Notes under the pieces: generated by a model
Databases searched by the model: none
Seen by the model: only the letters and a program-made list of their open reading frames with translations
Told to the model about the DNA's origin: nothing
In this document: positions 17,796 to 24,368 of the stretch, piece by piece
Layout: the number at the start of each line of letters is the position of its first letter
Numbering within the stretch: position 1 is the stretch's first letter
Origin: a bacterium
Lineage (GTDB): Bacteria; Patescibacteriota; Minisyncoccia; Phycocordibacterales; Phycocordibacteraceae
Assembly: GCA_030651285.1 (NCBI GenBank)
Contig: JAUSCN010000013.1
Coordinates: 119,697-155,135, forward strand
Length of the DNA: 35,439 bases
Reading direction: 5' to 3'
Position numbers and translations under genes: made by a program

Positions 17796-18371
17796 CTATG
17801 CCTTCTCGACTCGCTCAACGTACTCACCCGAATCGGTATTAATGCGAATGATATCGCCAGTATTGATGAAGAGTGGGACGTTTACCTTTGCTCCGGTGAC
17901 AAGTATGGCGAGCTTGTTGCCGCCCGACACTGTGTTTCCCTTCACTGCCGGAGGAGCGTCCTTAACTTCAAGGTCGACTTTCACGGGAATCGTGACTGTA
18001 ATCGGTTTCTCTTCGTAGGTCAGTATTTCTACCGTCGAGTTCGGCATGAGCCACTGTATCTTATCGTGTGTAGCATCAGCGGGAAATGAGAATCGATTCT
18101 TCGGATTTCCTTCCTCGGCAAACCAACTTTCCTCGCGATTAGTGTAGAGATATTGTGCCTGCATCTTCTCGATGTCAGCTTCAGTAACCGTCTCGTTCTG
18201 GTGGAAAGAGATTTCGGTGACCTTCCCGGTTACGAGATGGCGAAGCTTGGTCTGGTTCACAGGCTTCCTCTGCTGCATGCGGAAGATGTGTGCAGAAAGC
18301 ACTTCATATGGCTCACCATTATAGGTAATGACGCATTTCGAGAGGATTTCGTTATATGACAGTACGGCCAT
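17796..18371 (-). CDS. efp: Elongation factor P with atypical tip loop
   Basis: EF-P rescues ribosomes stalled at proline runs. 191 residues with the three-domain EF-P layout: KOW-like domain I, OB domain II (TGKVTEISFHQNETVTEAD) and a C-terminal domain ending NTGDIIRINTDSGEYVERV, which matches the family signature. Domain I aligns without gaps to E. coli EF-P from GEPY to TKL. At position 34, where most EF-Ps carry the modified Lys or Arg in a PGKG-type loop, this protein has Q34 within RMQQRKPV (R35 and K36 follow). The gene is transcribed leftward from its own promoter and convergent with rpsR. Confidence 0.95.
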   Translation of the reverse strand: MAVLSYNEILSKCVITYNGEPYEVLSAHIFRMQQRKPVNQTKLRHLVTGKVTEISFHQNETVTEADIEKMQAQYLYTNREESWFAEEGNPKNRFSFPADATHDKIQWLMPNSTVEILTYEEKPITVTIPVKVDLEVKDAPPAVKGNTVSGGNKLAILVTGAKVNVPLFINTGDIIRINTDSGEYVERVEKA

Positions 18372-18394
18372 GGTCTTGAAACTAAGGGCGGGTA

Positions 18395-18400
18395 ATTCTA
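18395..18400 (-). promoter_or_regulatory. -10 box of efp
   Basis: TAGAAT on the minus strand, giving a short leader of about 17 bases before the efp ATG. No clear -35. Confidence 0.45.
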
Positions 18401-18433
18401 GTTATAAAAAGTACCGCTCTTTGCGGATAGGCG

Positions 18434-18439
18434 TATGAT
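18434..18439 (+). promoter_or_regulatory. -10 box of the ECF sigma factor gene
   Basis: TATGAT, ten bases before the chosen ATG at 18450. There is no matching consensus -35, so the promoter could be weak or could be read by the sigma factor itself. Confidence 0.4.
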
Positions 18440-18449
18440 ACAGGGCATT

Positions 18450-19031
18450 ATGAGTTTTTCAACCGTAGAGGATTATGGCGCGCTTTCGGACGCGGAAATA
18501 CTCGCACGCGTACGGAAGGAGCCAGAGCTCTTCGCAATTCTCGTCCGTCGCTACGAGGCGCCCTTGCTGCGTCGGGCCCGCAGGATTCTATTTTCTCCTG
18601 AAGAAGCAGAAGACGCTGTGCAGGATGCGTTTACGAAAATGTATCTCTACGCGGACAAATACCGTCCTCAGGAAGGCGCAAGTTTCGCATCGTGGGCGTA
18701 TACGATCCTCAATCGTGTTGCATACACGAAGTATCGTGTGGTACGTGCCGAGCAAGGGAAGCGAGCCGACCTTCTTCCAGAACAGTACGAGTCGTTACCA
18801 GATGAGCGGGGGGAATTTATTGAAGACCTATCGATCCGGAACGAAGTTTTGGCTGCGCTCGCTAAGCTTCCCGAAACCGCGGCGAAGATTTTGAAGTTAC
18901 AGTTTATCGAAGGGAAGAATCAGGAGGAGATTGCGAATGAGGAAGGCTTGTCGGTGTCCGCAGTGAAGACTCGTGTGCACCGGGCGAAAAAACTGTTTAA
19001 AAAGGCATATGATGCACAACACCATGAATAA
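18450..19031 (+). CDS. ECF-type RNA polymerase sigma factor
   Basis: Sigma-70 family, extracytoplasmic-function size class, 193 residues. Region 2 runs from LFAILVRRYEAPLLRRARRI through PEEAEDAVQDAFTKMYLYADKY to ASFASWAYTILNRVAYTKYR. Region 4 is LAALAKLPETAAKILKLQF, then the helix-turn-helix NQEEIANEEGLSVSAVKTRVHRAKKLFKK. No region 3 or region 1 is present, as expected for ECF factors. An earlier ATG (18435) lies within the -10 box and is disfavoured. The next gene starts inside its stop codon and encodes a small membrane protein, a typical place for a cognate anti-sigma factor. Confidence 0.93.
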   Translation: MSFSTVEDYGALSDAEILARVRKEPELFAILVRRYEAPLLRRARRILFSPEEAEDAVQDAFTKMYLYADKYRPQEGASFASWAYTILNRVAYTKYRVVRAEQGKRADLLPEQYESLPDERGEFIEDLSIRNEVLAALAKLPETAAKILKLQFIEGKNQEEIANEEGLSVSAVKTRVHRAKKLFKKAYDAQHHE

Positions 19032-19350
19032 CCAATCTGATATCGAGCAAGTAGTAATGCGTCGCGTGGCGCGTATCCGAGTCCTTAGGCACTTTGTGTC
19101 GGGTCCTGCGCTAGCACTATTCGTGTCTGTAGTTGCTCTCTGGAGTATTGGGAGGGAAGTGTGGGTCGCGCACGTGTTTGAAAATGCCCCGACACAGCTC
19201 GCGGACATCATGCGTTTCTCGCTGTTTGCATTCGGGCACACACGATTTGTCGTGCAGGTACTTTCCGTGCTTGTACTTATGTCTCTCCTTTATGTCGCGC
19301 GCGAAACAGCCAAGCTACTCTCCTCACTCTTTGTTCCTGTGCGCAGTTAA
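19024..19350 (+). CDS. Small membrane protein co-transcribed with the sigma factor
   Basis: 108 residues, unknown family. The start (ATG 19024) overlaps the sigma-factor stop (ATGAATAA), so the two are coupled. A short basic N-terminal cytoplasmic part ([18 protein letters not shown]) is followed by two hydrophobic segments, about residues 27-45 and 78-98, and a short C-terminus. Position suggests a regulator of the sigma factor, but no zinc-binding HxxxCxxC anti-sigma motif is present, so this is inference only. Its stop codon overlaps the recA stop on the other strand in the palindrome TTAA (19347-19350). Confidence 0.7.
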   Translation: MNNQSDIEQVVMRRVARIRVLRHFVSGPALALFVSVVALWSIGREVWVAHVFENAPTQLADIMRFSLFAFGHTRFVVQVLSVLVLMSLLYVARETAKLLSSLFVPVRS

Positions 19351-20393
19351 CCCTCTGCGAGCTTCTCCTGAATCTTCGATAGTAGGTCGTCCGCGACAGA
19401 CGTATTCGTGCGCAGGAAGGTGCGAGTAGCGTCGTAGCCGACACCAAGCTTGGTATCGCCCATCTTGTACGTGGCGCCAGATTTCGCTACAAGGTCAAAT
19501 TTTTCGCCGAGTGCGATGAGCTCCCCTTCGCGACTGATGCCCTCGTTGTAGAGGAGGTCGAATTCAGTCGTCTTGAATGGTGCCGCGACTTTATTCTTCA
19601 CTACTTTGACGCGTACGCGGCCACCAACTACTTCCTCGCCTTTCTTTATGGATGCGATGCGGCGAATGTCGAGGCGTACTGAAGTGTAAAATTTAAGTGC
19701 TTTGCCGCCTGGAGTTGTTTCCGGATTTCCGAACATCACACCGATCTGCATGCGAATTTGATTGATGAAGATCACAATAGTCTTGCTCCGTGCGGCTATG
19801 GCGGTCAATTTGCGGAGTGCTTGGCTCATGAGTCGGGCCTGCTTGCCCATGTGCTGCTGGCCCATTTCTCCCTCGATCTCGTCTTTCGGGGTGAGGGCAG
19901 CAACGGAATCGATGATGACGACGTCGACATTACCGCTACGAACTAGGCTTTCTACGATGTCGAGAGCTTGTTCTCCTGTGTCTGGCTGCGAGATGAGGAG
20001 TTCGTCGAGCTTTACTCCGATGCGTCGCGCATACTCAGGATCAAGTGCGTGCTCAGCGTCGACAAATGCCGCGATACCTCCCAACTTCTGCGCTTCAGCG
20101 ATGGTGTGAAGTGCCAGAGTTGTCTTGCCGGATGATTCCGGACCAAATATCTCGATGATACGTCCGCGAGGGAGACCGCCGACGCCGAGTGCTGCATCAA
20201 GCCCTATGGAGCCTGTAGGGATGACTGGAATCTTCTGGGGCGTACCAGCGCCGTAGGTAGCGATCGCTTCGTCGCCGAATTTCGTGCGGATCTCTTTCAG
20301 AGCCTGTTCGATTGATTTCTGCTTCTCGCTCTTGTCCGTAGTGGACGCCGCGACTGTCTTCAGCACTTTCTCTTTCGATTTCTTTAGGGCCAT
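19347..20393 (-). CDS. recA: Recombinase A
   Basis: ATP-dependent strand-exchange protein and SOS co-protease, 348 residues. Walker A GPESSGKT at 84-91, the [16 protein letters not shown] segment, Walker [11 protein letters not shown], the [13 protein letters not shown] element, loop L2 [26 protein letters not shown], and the C-terminal [12 protein letters not shown]. The N-terminus has a Lys/Ser-rich extension of about 24 residues before the usual [10 protein letters not shown] helix, and the acidic C-terminal tail is short. It is last in a minus-strand operon with ftsK and a small secreted-protein gene. Confidence 0.98.
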   Translation of the reverse strand: MALKKSKEKVLKTVAASTTDKSEKQKSIEQALKEIRTKFGDEAIATYGAGTPQKIPVIPTGSIGLDAALGVGGLPRGRIIEIFGPESSGKTTLALHTIAEAQKLGGIAAFVDAEHALDPEYARRIGVKLDELLISQPDTGEQALDIVESLVRSGNVDVVIIDSVAALTPKDEIEGEMGQQHMGKQARLMSQALRKLTAIAARSKTIVIFINQIRMQIGVMFGNPETTPGGKALKFYTSVRLDIRRIASIKKGEEVVGGRVRVKVVKNKVAAPFKTTEFDLLYNEGISREGELIALGEKFDLVAKSGATYKMGDTKLGVGYDATRTFLRTNTSVADDLLSKIQEKLAEG

Positions 20394-20402
20394 GATGTGT
20401 TG

Positions 20403-20753
20403 TTAATTGGTATATGAAAATTCGTGCGGCACGAAAATCGCGTGCGTAGAAGTTGCGGCTCTTCCGAATCGATCAGTAGCAACGAAGGTAAGTATAGAGC
20501 CTCCACGCGGAAAGGTAAGCGTTGACGAAAATTGCCCATCCTGGTCGTGTAAGAGTGGGGCACCGTCAAGGGTAAGTGTCGCGGCTCGTGATGCTTTCCC
20601 TTTAATATGTACGACGCCCTCATCTTGAGACAGGGAGGCTTCGGTCACAGAAGCGATGGATAGGGATGGTCCGGCGATAAGTGGCCATGCTTCAAAGCAG
20701 CCGTACGCCCCCAGAATGAGAAGAAGTCCGGCGATGAGTTGTTTTATCGGCAT
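20403..20753 (-). CDS. Small membrane-anchored Ig-like protein between ftsK and recA
   Basis: 116 residues, no firm family. An N-terminal hydrophobic segment (about residues 5-24, signal peptide or anchor) is followed by one compact beta-sandwich domain with the pattern VVHIKGKASRAATLTLDG, DGQFSSTLTFPRGG and ILTFVATDRFGRAATST, resembling the Ig-like/glucodextranase-B type modules found on surface proteins. It starts three bases after the ftsK stop and ends nine bases before recA, so all three share an mRNA. Its role is unknown; an extracytoplasmic location is inferred from the N-terminal segment. Confidence 0.78.
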   Translation of the reverse strand: MPIKQLIAGLLLILGAYGCFEAWPLIAGPSLSIASVTEASLSQDEGVVHIKGKASRAATLTLDGAPLLHDQDGQFSSTLTFPRGGSILTFVATDRFGRAATSTHAIFVPHEFSYTN

Positions 20754-20756
20754 AGT

Positions 20757-22994
20757 CTAGAAGAGTTCTTCCTCGTGCTTATCGTCACCGAGACTCATTG
20801 TTTCATTTGGGCGATTTGCGTGCATGGTGAGGACTTCACGCGGTTTCGATCCATCTGCAGCACCGATGACTCCTTTTGCCTCAAGGACGTCCATGAGGCG
20901 GGCGGCACGGGAATACCCAATCTTTAGCTTGCGTTGTAGGTACGATGTTGATGCTCGTCCAGCCTCCTCGACTGCAGTACGGGCATCCTCATACAGATCA
21001 TCATCAATATCCTCATCTTCAAAGCTGCCGTTCGTAAGGCCGATCACGTCGCTTGCTTCTGAAACAGGGACACTGTTGCCTCCCAGGTCGATGCTCGAAA
21101 GGTCGCCTGCATTGTTCTCTTTTATGTAGCTCACCACCTTTTTTACCTCACTCTCGCTGATGAAGGCGGTCTGGATACGTACCGGCTTCTGCATGTCGCT
21201 CGAGAGGTAGAGCATGTCACCGCCCCCAAGGAGTGTTTCCGCGCCAGCGCCGTCGAGGATGGTGCGAGAGTCGATCTGAGAAGCGACCTGGAGCGCCATA
21301 CGAGTCGGCACGTTCGCCTTGATGAGTCCGGTGATGACGTTTACCGATGGGCGCTGTGTCGAAAGGATGAGATGGATGCCGACTGCGCGCGACATCTGTG
21401 CCAATCGCACGATCGAAGCTTCAAGTTCGCGCGGGTACGATTGCATGATATCTGCGAGTTCGTCGATGACGATGACGATATAAGGGAGCGCTTCAGGCAT
21501 CTCGACGGCATTTTTCTTCTTTGCGGGTTCGTAGACGGTGGAGTGGTAGGAGTCAATGTCGCGGACATGCTCGGCCTCAAGGATATTGTAGCGGCGCTCC
21601 ATCTCTTTGGCTGCCCATTTGAGTGAGAGGATGGTCTTCTTTGGGTCAGTAATGACGGGTGTGAGGAGGTGAGGGATGCCGTTGTATGCAGTGAGCTCCA
21701 CGCGCTTCGGGTCGATCATGATGAAACGAAGCTGGTTCGGTCCATTGCGGTAGAGCAGGGAGGTTATGATTGCATGGATAGCTACCGACTTTCCTGAGCC
21801 CGTGGCTCCGGCGACAAGTCCGTGCGGCATCTTGGCGACGTTGACGTAATGCGGCGTACCGCTGATATCACGGCCGAGTGCGGCGAGTAATGGCTTGGTG
21901 TTATTACTCCATTCGGGGGCGCCGATAAGGCCTCCAAGGCCGACCATAGCCTTAACAGTGTTTGGTACCTCGATACCGACGAGTGATTTACCTGGAATGG
22001 GAGCTTCGATGCGAACGGGATGTGCCGCAAGTGCGAGTTCAAGATTGCTTGCGAGGGAGACGATTTTTGAGAGTCGCACACCCTCGGCAGGCTTTACGGC
22101 GTAACGTGTGACAGTCGGTCCTACCGAGACCTCATCCATTTCAAGGCTTATACCGAAGTTCTGGAAGGTGCGCTTGATGATGTTCGCATTTGCTTTGATA
22201 TCACCCACACCTGGCTTGCCACGGTCTGCTCCGAGTATAGAAAGCGGGGGAGCCTCGTACTCGGCATCGAAGTTCGCGATACCTGTCCCGCGGGCTCCAT
22301 CAGATCGGTTGAAGATATTCACTATCGGTTCTCGTTCGGTTCGTGCAGACAGTTCTTTCTCGTCCGCATACTCATCGGAATTGTGATCTTCATTGCCAGT
22401 ATCCCCATTCTCTTCTGGTATGCCAACGACAGAAAGTTCCTCCTCGAAAGGCTCGTCTTTATTGTTTGTGCGCTCATGGATGCGTCTCCAGAGCGTGACA
22501 ATGTTCTCACCAAGGAATTCGGCGATTACTTCGATGTCGGTTACGATCGCGACGCCTATCGAGATGGTCGCCATGAGGAGTACGAGAGCACCCCAGAATC
22601 CGAAGAAGTTTGCTAGTAACCCCCCGCCCCATGTTCCTGCAAGACCTCCTAAGTGAGTGTCGGGGAAGAGTCCCGCGAAAGCGAGAACGGAAGCGCTGAT
22701 AATGAGGAGCCCAGATGCGGTTAAGGGTTCAAGTGTTGGGCGACCGAAACCTGCGTAGAGACCTACTGAAATAAGTGCGGTCGGAAGCAGAAATGCGCCG
22801 ATACCAACGATTGCATAGCTTGTGGCAAAGACAGCAGTACCTACTGGGCCGGCTGCATTGAAGATCGCAAGCATTAGAAGAACTCCAGCGGCGACAAGAA
22901 TGACTGCGGAAGCGTAACGGATGAGCGCATCATATTCTCTGACATCTCCTTCACGGGATCGTCCACGTTTTCCGGCACCACTTTTACGACTCAT
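20757..22994 (-). CDS. ftsK: DNA translocase FtsK/SpoIIIE
   Basis: Septal DNA pump that clears chromosomes during division, 745 residues. The N-terminal membrane domain has four hydrophobic segments (about 26-46, 55-80, 92-110, 125-152). A short acidic linker (180-225), the FtsK alpha domain (VGPTVTRYAVKPAEGVRLSKI), the RecA-like motor with Walker A GATGSGKS (396-403) and Walker B IVIVIDE (506-512), and LILSTQRPSVNVITGLIKANVPTRMA follow. The C-terminal winged-helix gamma domain (STSYLQRKLKIGYSRAARLMDVLEAKGVIG) normally reads KOPS sequences. First gene of the ftsK-orf-recA operon. Confidence 0.97.
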   Translation of the reverse strand: MSRKSGAGKRGRSREGDVREYDALIRYASAVILVAAGVLLMLAIFNAAGPVGTAVFATSYAIVGIGAFLLPTALISVGLYAGFGRPTLEPLTASGLLIISASVLAFAGLFPDTHLGGLAGTWGGGLLANFFGFWGALVLLMATISIGVAIVTDIEVIAEFLGENIVTLWRRIHERTNNKDEPFEEELSVVGIPEENGDTGNEDHNSDEYADEKELSARTEREPIVNIFNRSDGARGTGIANFDAEYEAPPLSILGADRGKPGVGDIKANANIIKRTFQNFGISLEMDEVSVGPTVTRYAVKPAEGVRLSKIVSLASNLELALAAHPVRIEAPIPGKSLVGIEVPNTVKAMVGLGGLIGAPEWSNNTKPLLAALGRDISGTPHYVNVAKMPHGLVAGATGSGKSVAIHAIITSLLYRNGPNQLRFIMIDPKRVELTAYNGIPHLLTPVITDPKKTILSLKWAAKEMERRYNILEAEHVRDIDSYHSTVYEPAKKKNAVEMPEALPYIVIVIDELADIMQSYPRELEASIVRLAQMSRAVGIHLILSTQRPSVNVITGLIKANVPTRMALQVASQIDSRTILDGAGAETLLGGGDMLYLSSDMQKPVRIQTAFISESEVKKVVSYIKENNAGDLSSIDLGGNSVPVSEASDVIGLTNGSFEDEDIDDDLYEDARTAVEEAGRASTSYLQRKLKIGYSRAARLMDVLEAKGVIGAADGSKPREVLTMHANRPNETMSLGDDKHEEELF

Positions 22995-23003
22995 ATGCTA
23001 AAT

Positions 23004-23012
23004 ATTGTAGCA
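23004..23012 (-). promoter_or_regulatory. Extended -10 promoter of the ftsK-recA operon
   Basis: On the minus strand TGC-TACAAT, with the -10 hexamer at 23009-23004, nine bases before the ftsK ATG at 22994. The short divergent intergenic region (22995-23091) also holds the promoter of the HTH gene. Confidence 0.58.
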
Positions 23013-23049
23013 TTTTCAACGTTTATTGAAGTAGACGAAGGGGAGAGGC

Positions 23050-23082
23050 TTGCACGGCATTTTCACGGACGTATACTGTCCG
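23050..23082 (+). promoter_or_regulatory. Promoter of the HTH gene with overlapping inverted repeat
   Basis: TTGCAC (23050-23055), 16-base spacer, TATACT (23072-23077). The -10 is bracketed by the inverted repeat CGGAC (23066-23070) and GTCCG (23078-23082), the position expected for a repressor operator. Autoregulation by the downstream gene is an inference. Confidence 0.6.
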
Positions 23083-23091
23083 ATACGACAT

Positions 23092-23886
23092 ATGAGACAC
23101 GTGGTATCAGATATAAGACAAGGATCTGAAATTAGGAATGCTCATGCAAAGAATAAGGACACGCATACAGAAGACTTTGTCCTAGAAAAGAACATATTTA
23201 ATAACATTTTCGAAAAGGACATACGTAGGGTATTTATATACAAAAAGGCAGAAAGGCTTGCAAAAGCGATACACCTCATAGCCCCGGCTTTCGCTGGCTC
23301 TGTGTCTTTAAGGAATCGTATGGACACGATTGCTATCAGTCTTGTGGATACTGCTATACAGTCATCTACAACTGCTCGCACCGCGCTTTCGCACGAACTC
23401 CTCACGCTCTCCTCGATCCTTTCCATGGCACGCACCGGCGGGATTCTTTCACCGATGAATGCGGAGATCATATCTCACGAAGCTCACGTTTTATTACAAG
23501 AAGTTGCGGCTTACGAAGAGCCACGTCTTCTTCTCGATGAGGTTTTGACACTTTCTGAAATAGCGAAGAGCGCATCAAAAAGAAAGAGTGTTCAAAACTC
23601 GAATGTCGATAGTGTGTCTGTACCAAAACGAATGGCACATGACGCGGGTACATACAATAAAGGACATATAAAAGACATAGGCGAGCAAGGTTCCCACATA
23701 AAAGACAGGAGGGAAGCTGTAATGTCCGTTATAAAAAATAAAGGTAGCGCGAGCATAAAGGACATATCGACTCTCATAAGAGATGTCTCAGAAAAAACAA
23801 TTCAACGCGAACTTTCTTCTCTCGTTGATGGGGGGTTGATAATCAAAAGAGGAGAGCGGCGTTGGAGTACCTATTCGCTGACTTAG
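23092..23886 (+). CDS. Winged-helix (DeoR-like) DNA-binding protein
   Basis: 264 residues. The C-terminal ~60 residues form a winged HTH of DeoR-like type: RREAVMSVIKNKGSASIKD, then ISTLIRDVSEKTIQRELSSL, VDGGLIIKRGERRWSTYSL. The N-terminal two thirds is helical and unassigned, with a Lys-rich disordered stretch (about residues 165-200) containing repeated HIKD/IKD units. Start at 23092 (ATG after the -10); a TTG at 23050 lies within the -35 box and is rejected. Codon use is unlike the neighbours, with many ATA (Ile) and AAA codons and fewer GCG/CGC. It sits between ftsK (divergent) and the long leader of the surface-protein gene, so it may regulate one or both; that is not shown by the sequence. 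Confidence 0.78.
   Translation: MRHVVSDIRQGSEIRNAHAKNKDTHTEDFVLEKNIFNNIFEKDIRRVFIYKKAERLAKAIHLIAPAFAGSVSLRNRMDTIAISLVDTAIQSSTTARTALSHELLTLSSILSMARTGGILSPMNAEIISHEAHVLLQEVAAYEEPRLLLDEVLTLSEIAKSASKRKSVQNSNVDSVSVPKRMAHDAGTYNKGHIKDIGEQGSHIKDRREAVMSVIKNKGSASIKDISTLIRDVSEKTIQRELSSLVDGGLIIKRGERRWSTYSLT
23657..23767 (+). repeat. Pair of identical 13-base repeats within the HTH gene
   Basis: ATAAAGGACATAT occurs at 23657-23669 and 23755-23767, 98 bases apart, in two different reading frames (encoding N-K-G-H-I and I-K-D-I). The core GGACATA also occurs at 23217-23223 and, outside the gene, at 24222-24228. Confidence 0.75.
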
Positions 23887-24368
23887 TCTGATTGTCTTTT
23901 ATTTTCGTCCCATACAATATTAAGGTCTTAATCCTGACCTCCAATTACGATCAGCAATGAGGGCCTTATGGTTTTCGATATCTTGGACGGTTTTGACTCA
24001 GTGCCCATATTTTGCTAATATTCTCGTTGTGGCAGTGACTAGGGCATAGATACCTGTATAAGAGGCCGGAAACGGCCTATTTACTATATCTATTCCCTTG
24101 CTTATCCACACGCTGGTAAATAAGAAACATTAGTTTCCACTATATACTGGTTGCAGTCCTCTCGGGCTCTATTTTCCCGTCGAGGCGTACTTTGATAACT
24201 GAATAGTCCGTTCAAACCGACGGACATAAACCCTTACCAACTAACCCATGGCGTACTGGTCGATACCGTACGCTGTGGGGTAGTGTGAAAGTGCGTGTGC
24301 ACACTAGTCAGTAATTAGTGCAAATCAACTTGATTATCACGTGCTCCCTAAATTCTTAACAATTGTTT
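23887..24368 (+). other. Non-coding, hairpin-rich region upstream of the surface-protein gene
   Basis: No credible gene is seen in these 480 bases. A candidate promoter is GTGACT (24035-24040), 16-base spacer, TATAAG (24057-24062), which would give a leader of about 300 bases. Downstream of it are stem-loops: AGGCCG-GAAA-CGGCCT (24063-24078); 24158-24185; GTCCGT/ACGGAC (24206-24225); a long stem of about 15 bp, including two G-U pairs and one bulge, at 24245-24279; the palindrome GTGTGCACAC (24295-24304); and AACAATTGTT (24358-24367) directly before the ATG. No Shine-Dalgarno is visible. A further -10-like TACAAT lies at 23913-23918. Confidence 0.6.

Noticed and set aside
23050-23091. TTG start at 23050 giving a 278-residue HTH protein
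   Set aside because: The TTG is the first half of the -35 box and the extra residues cover the promoter.
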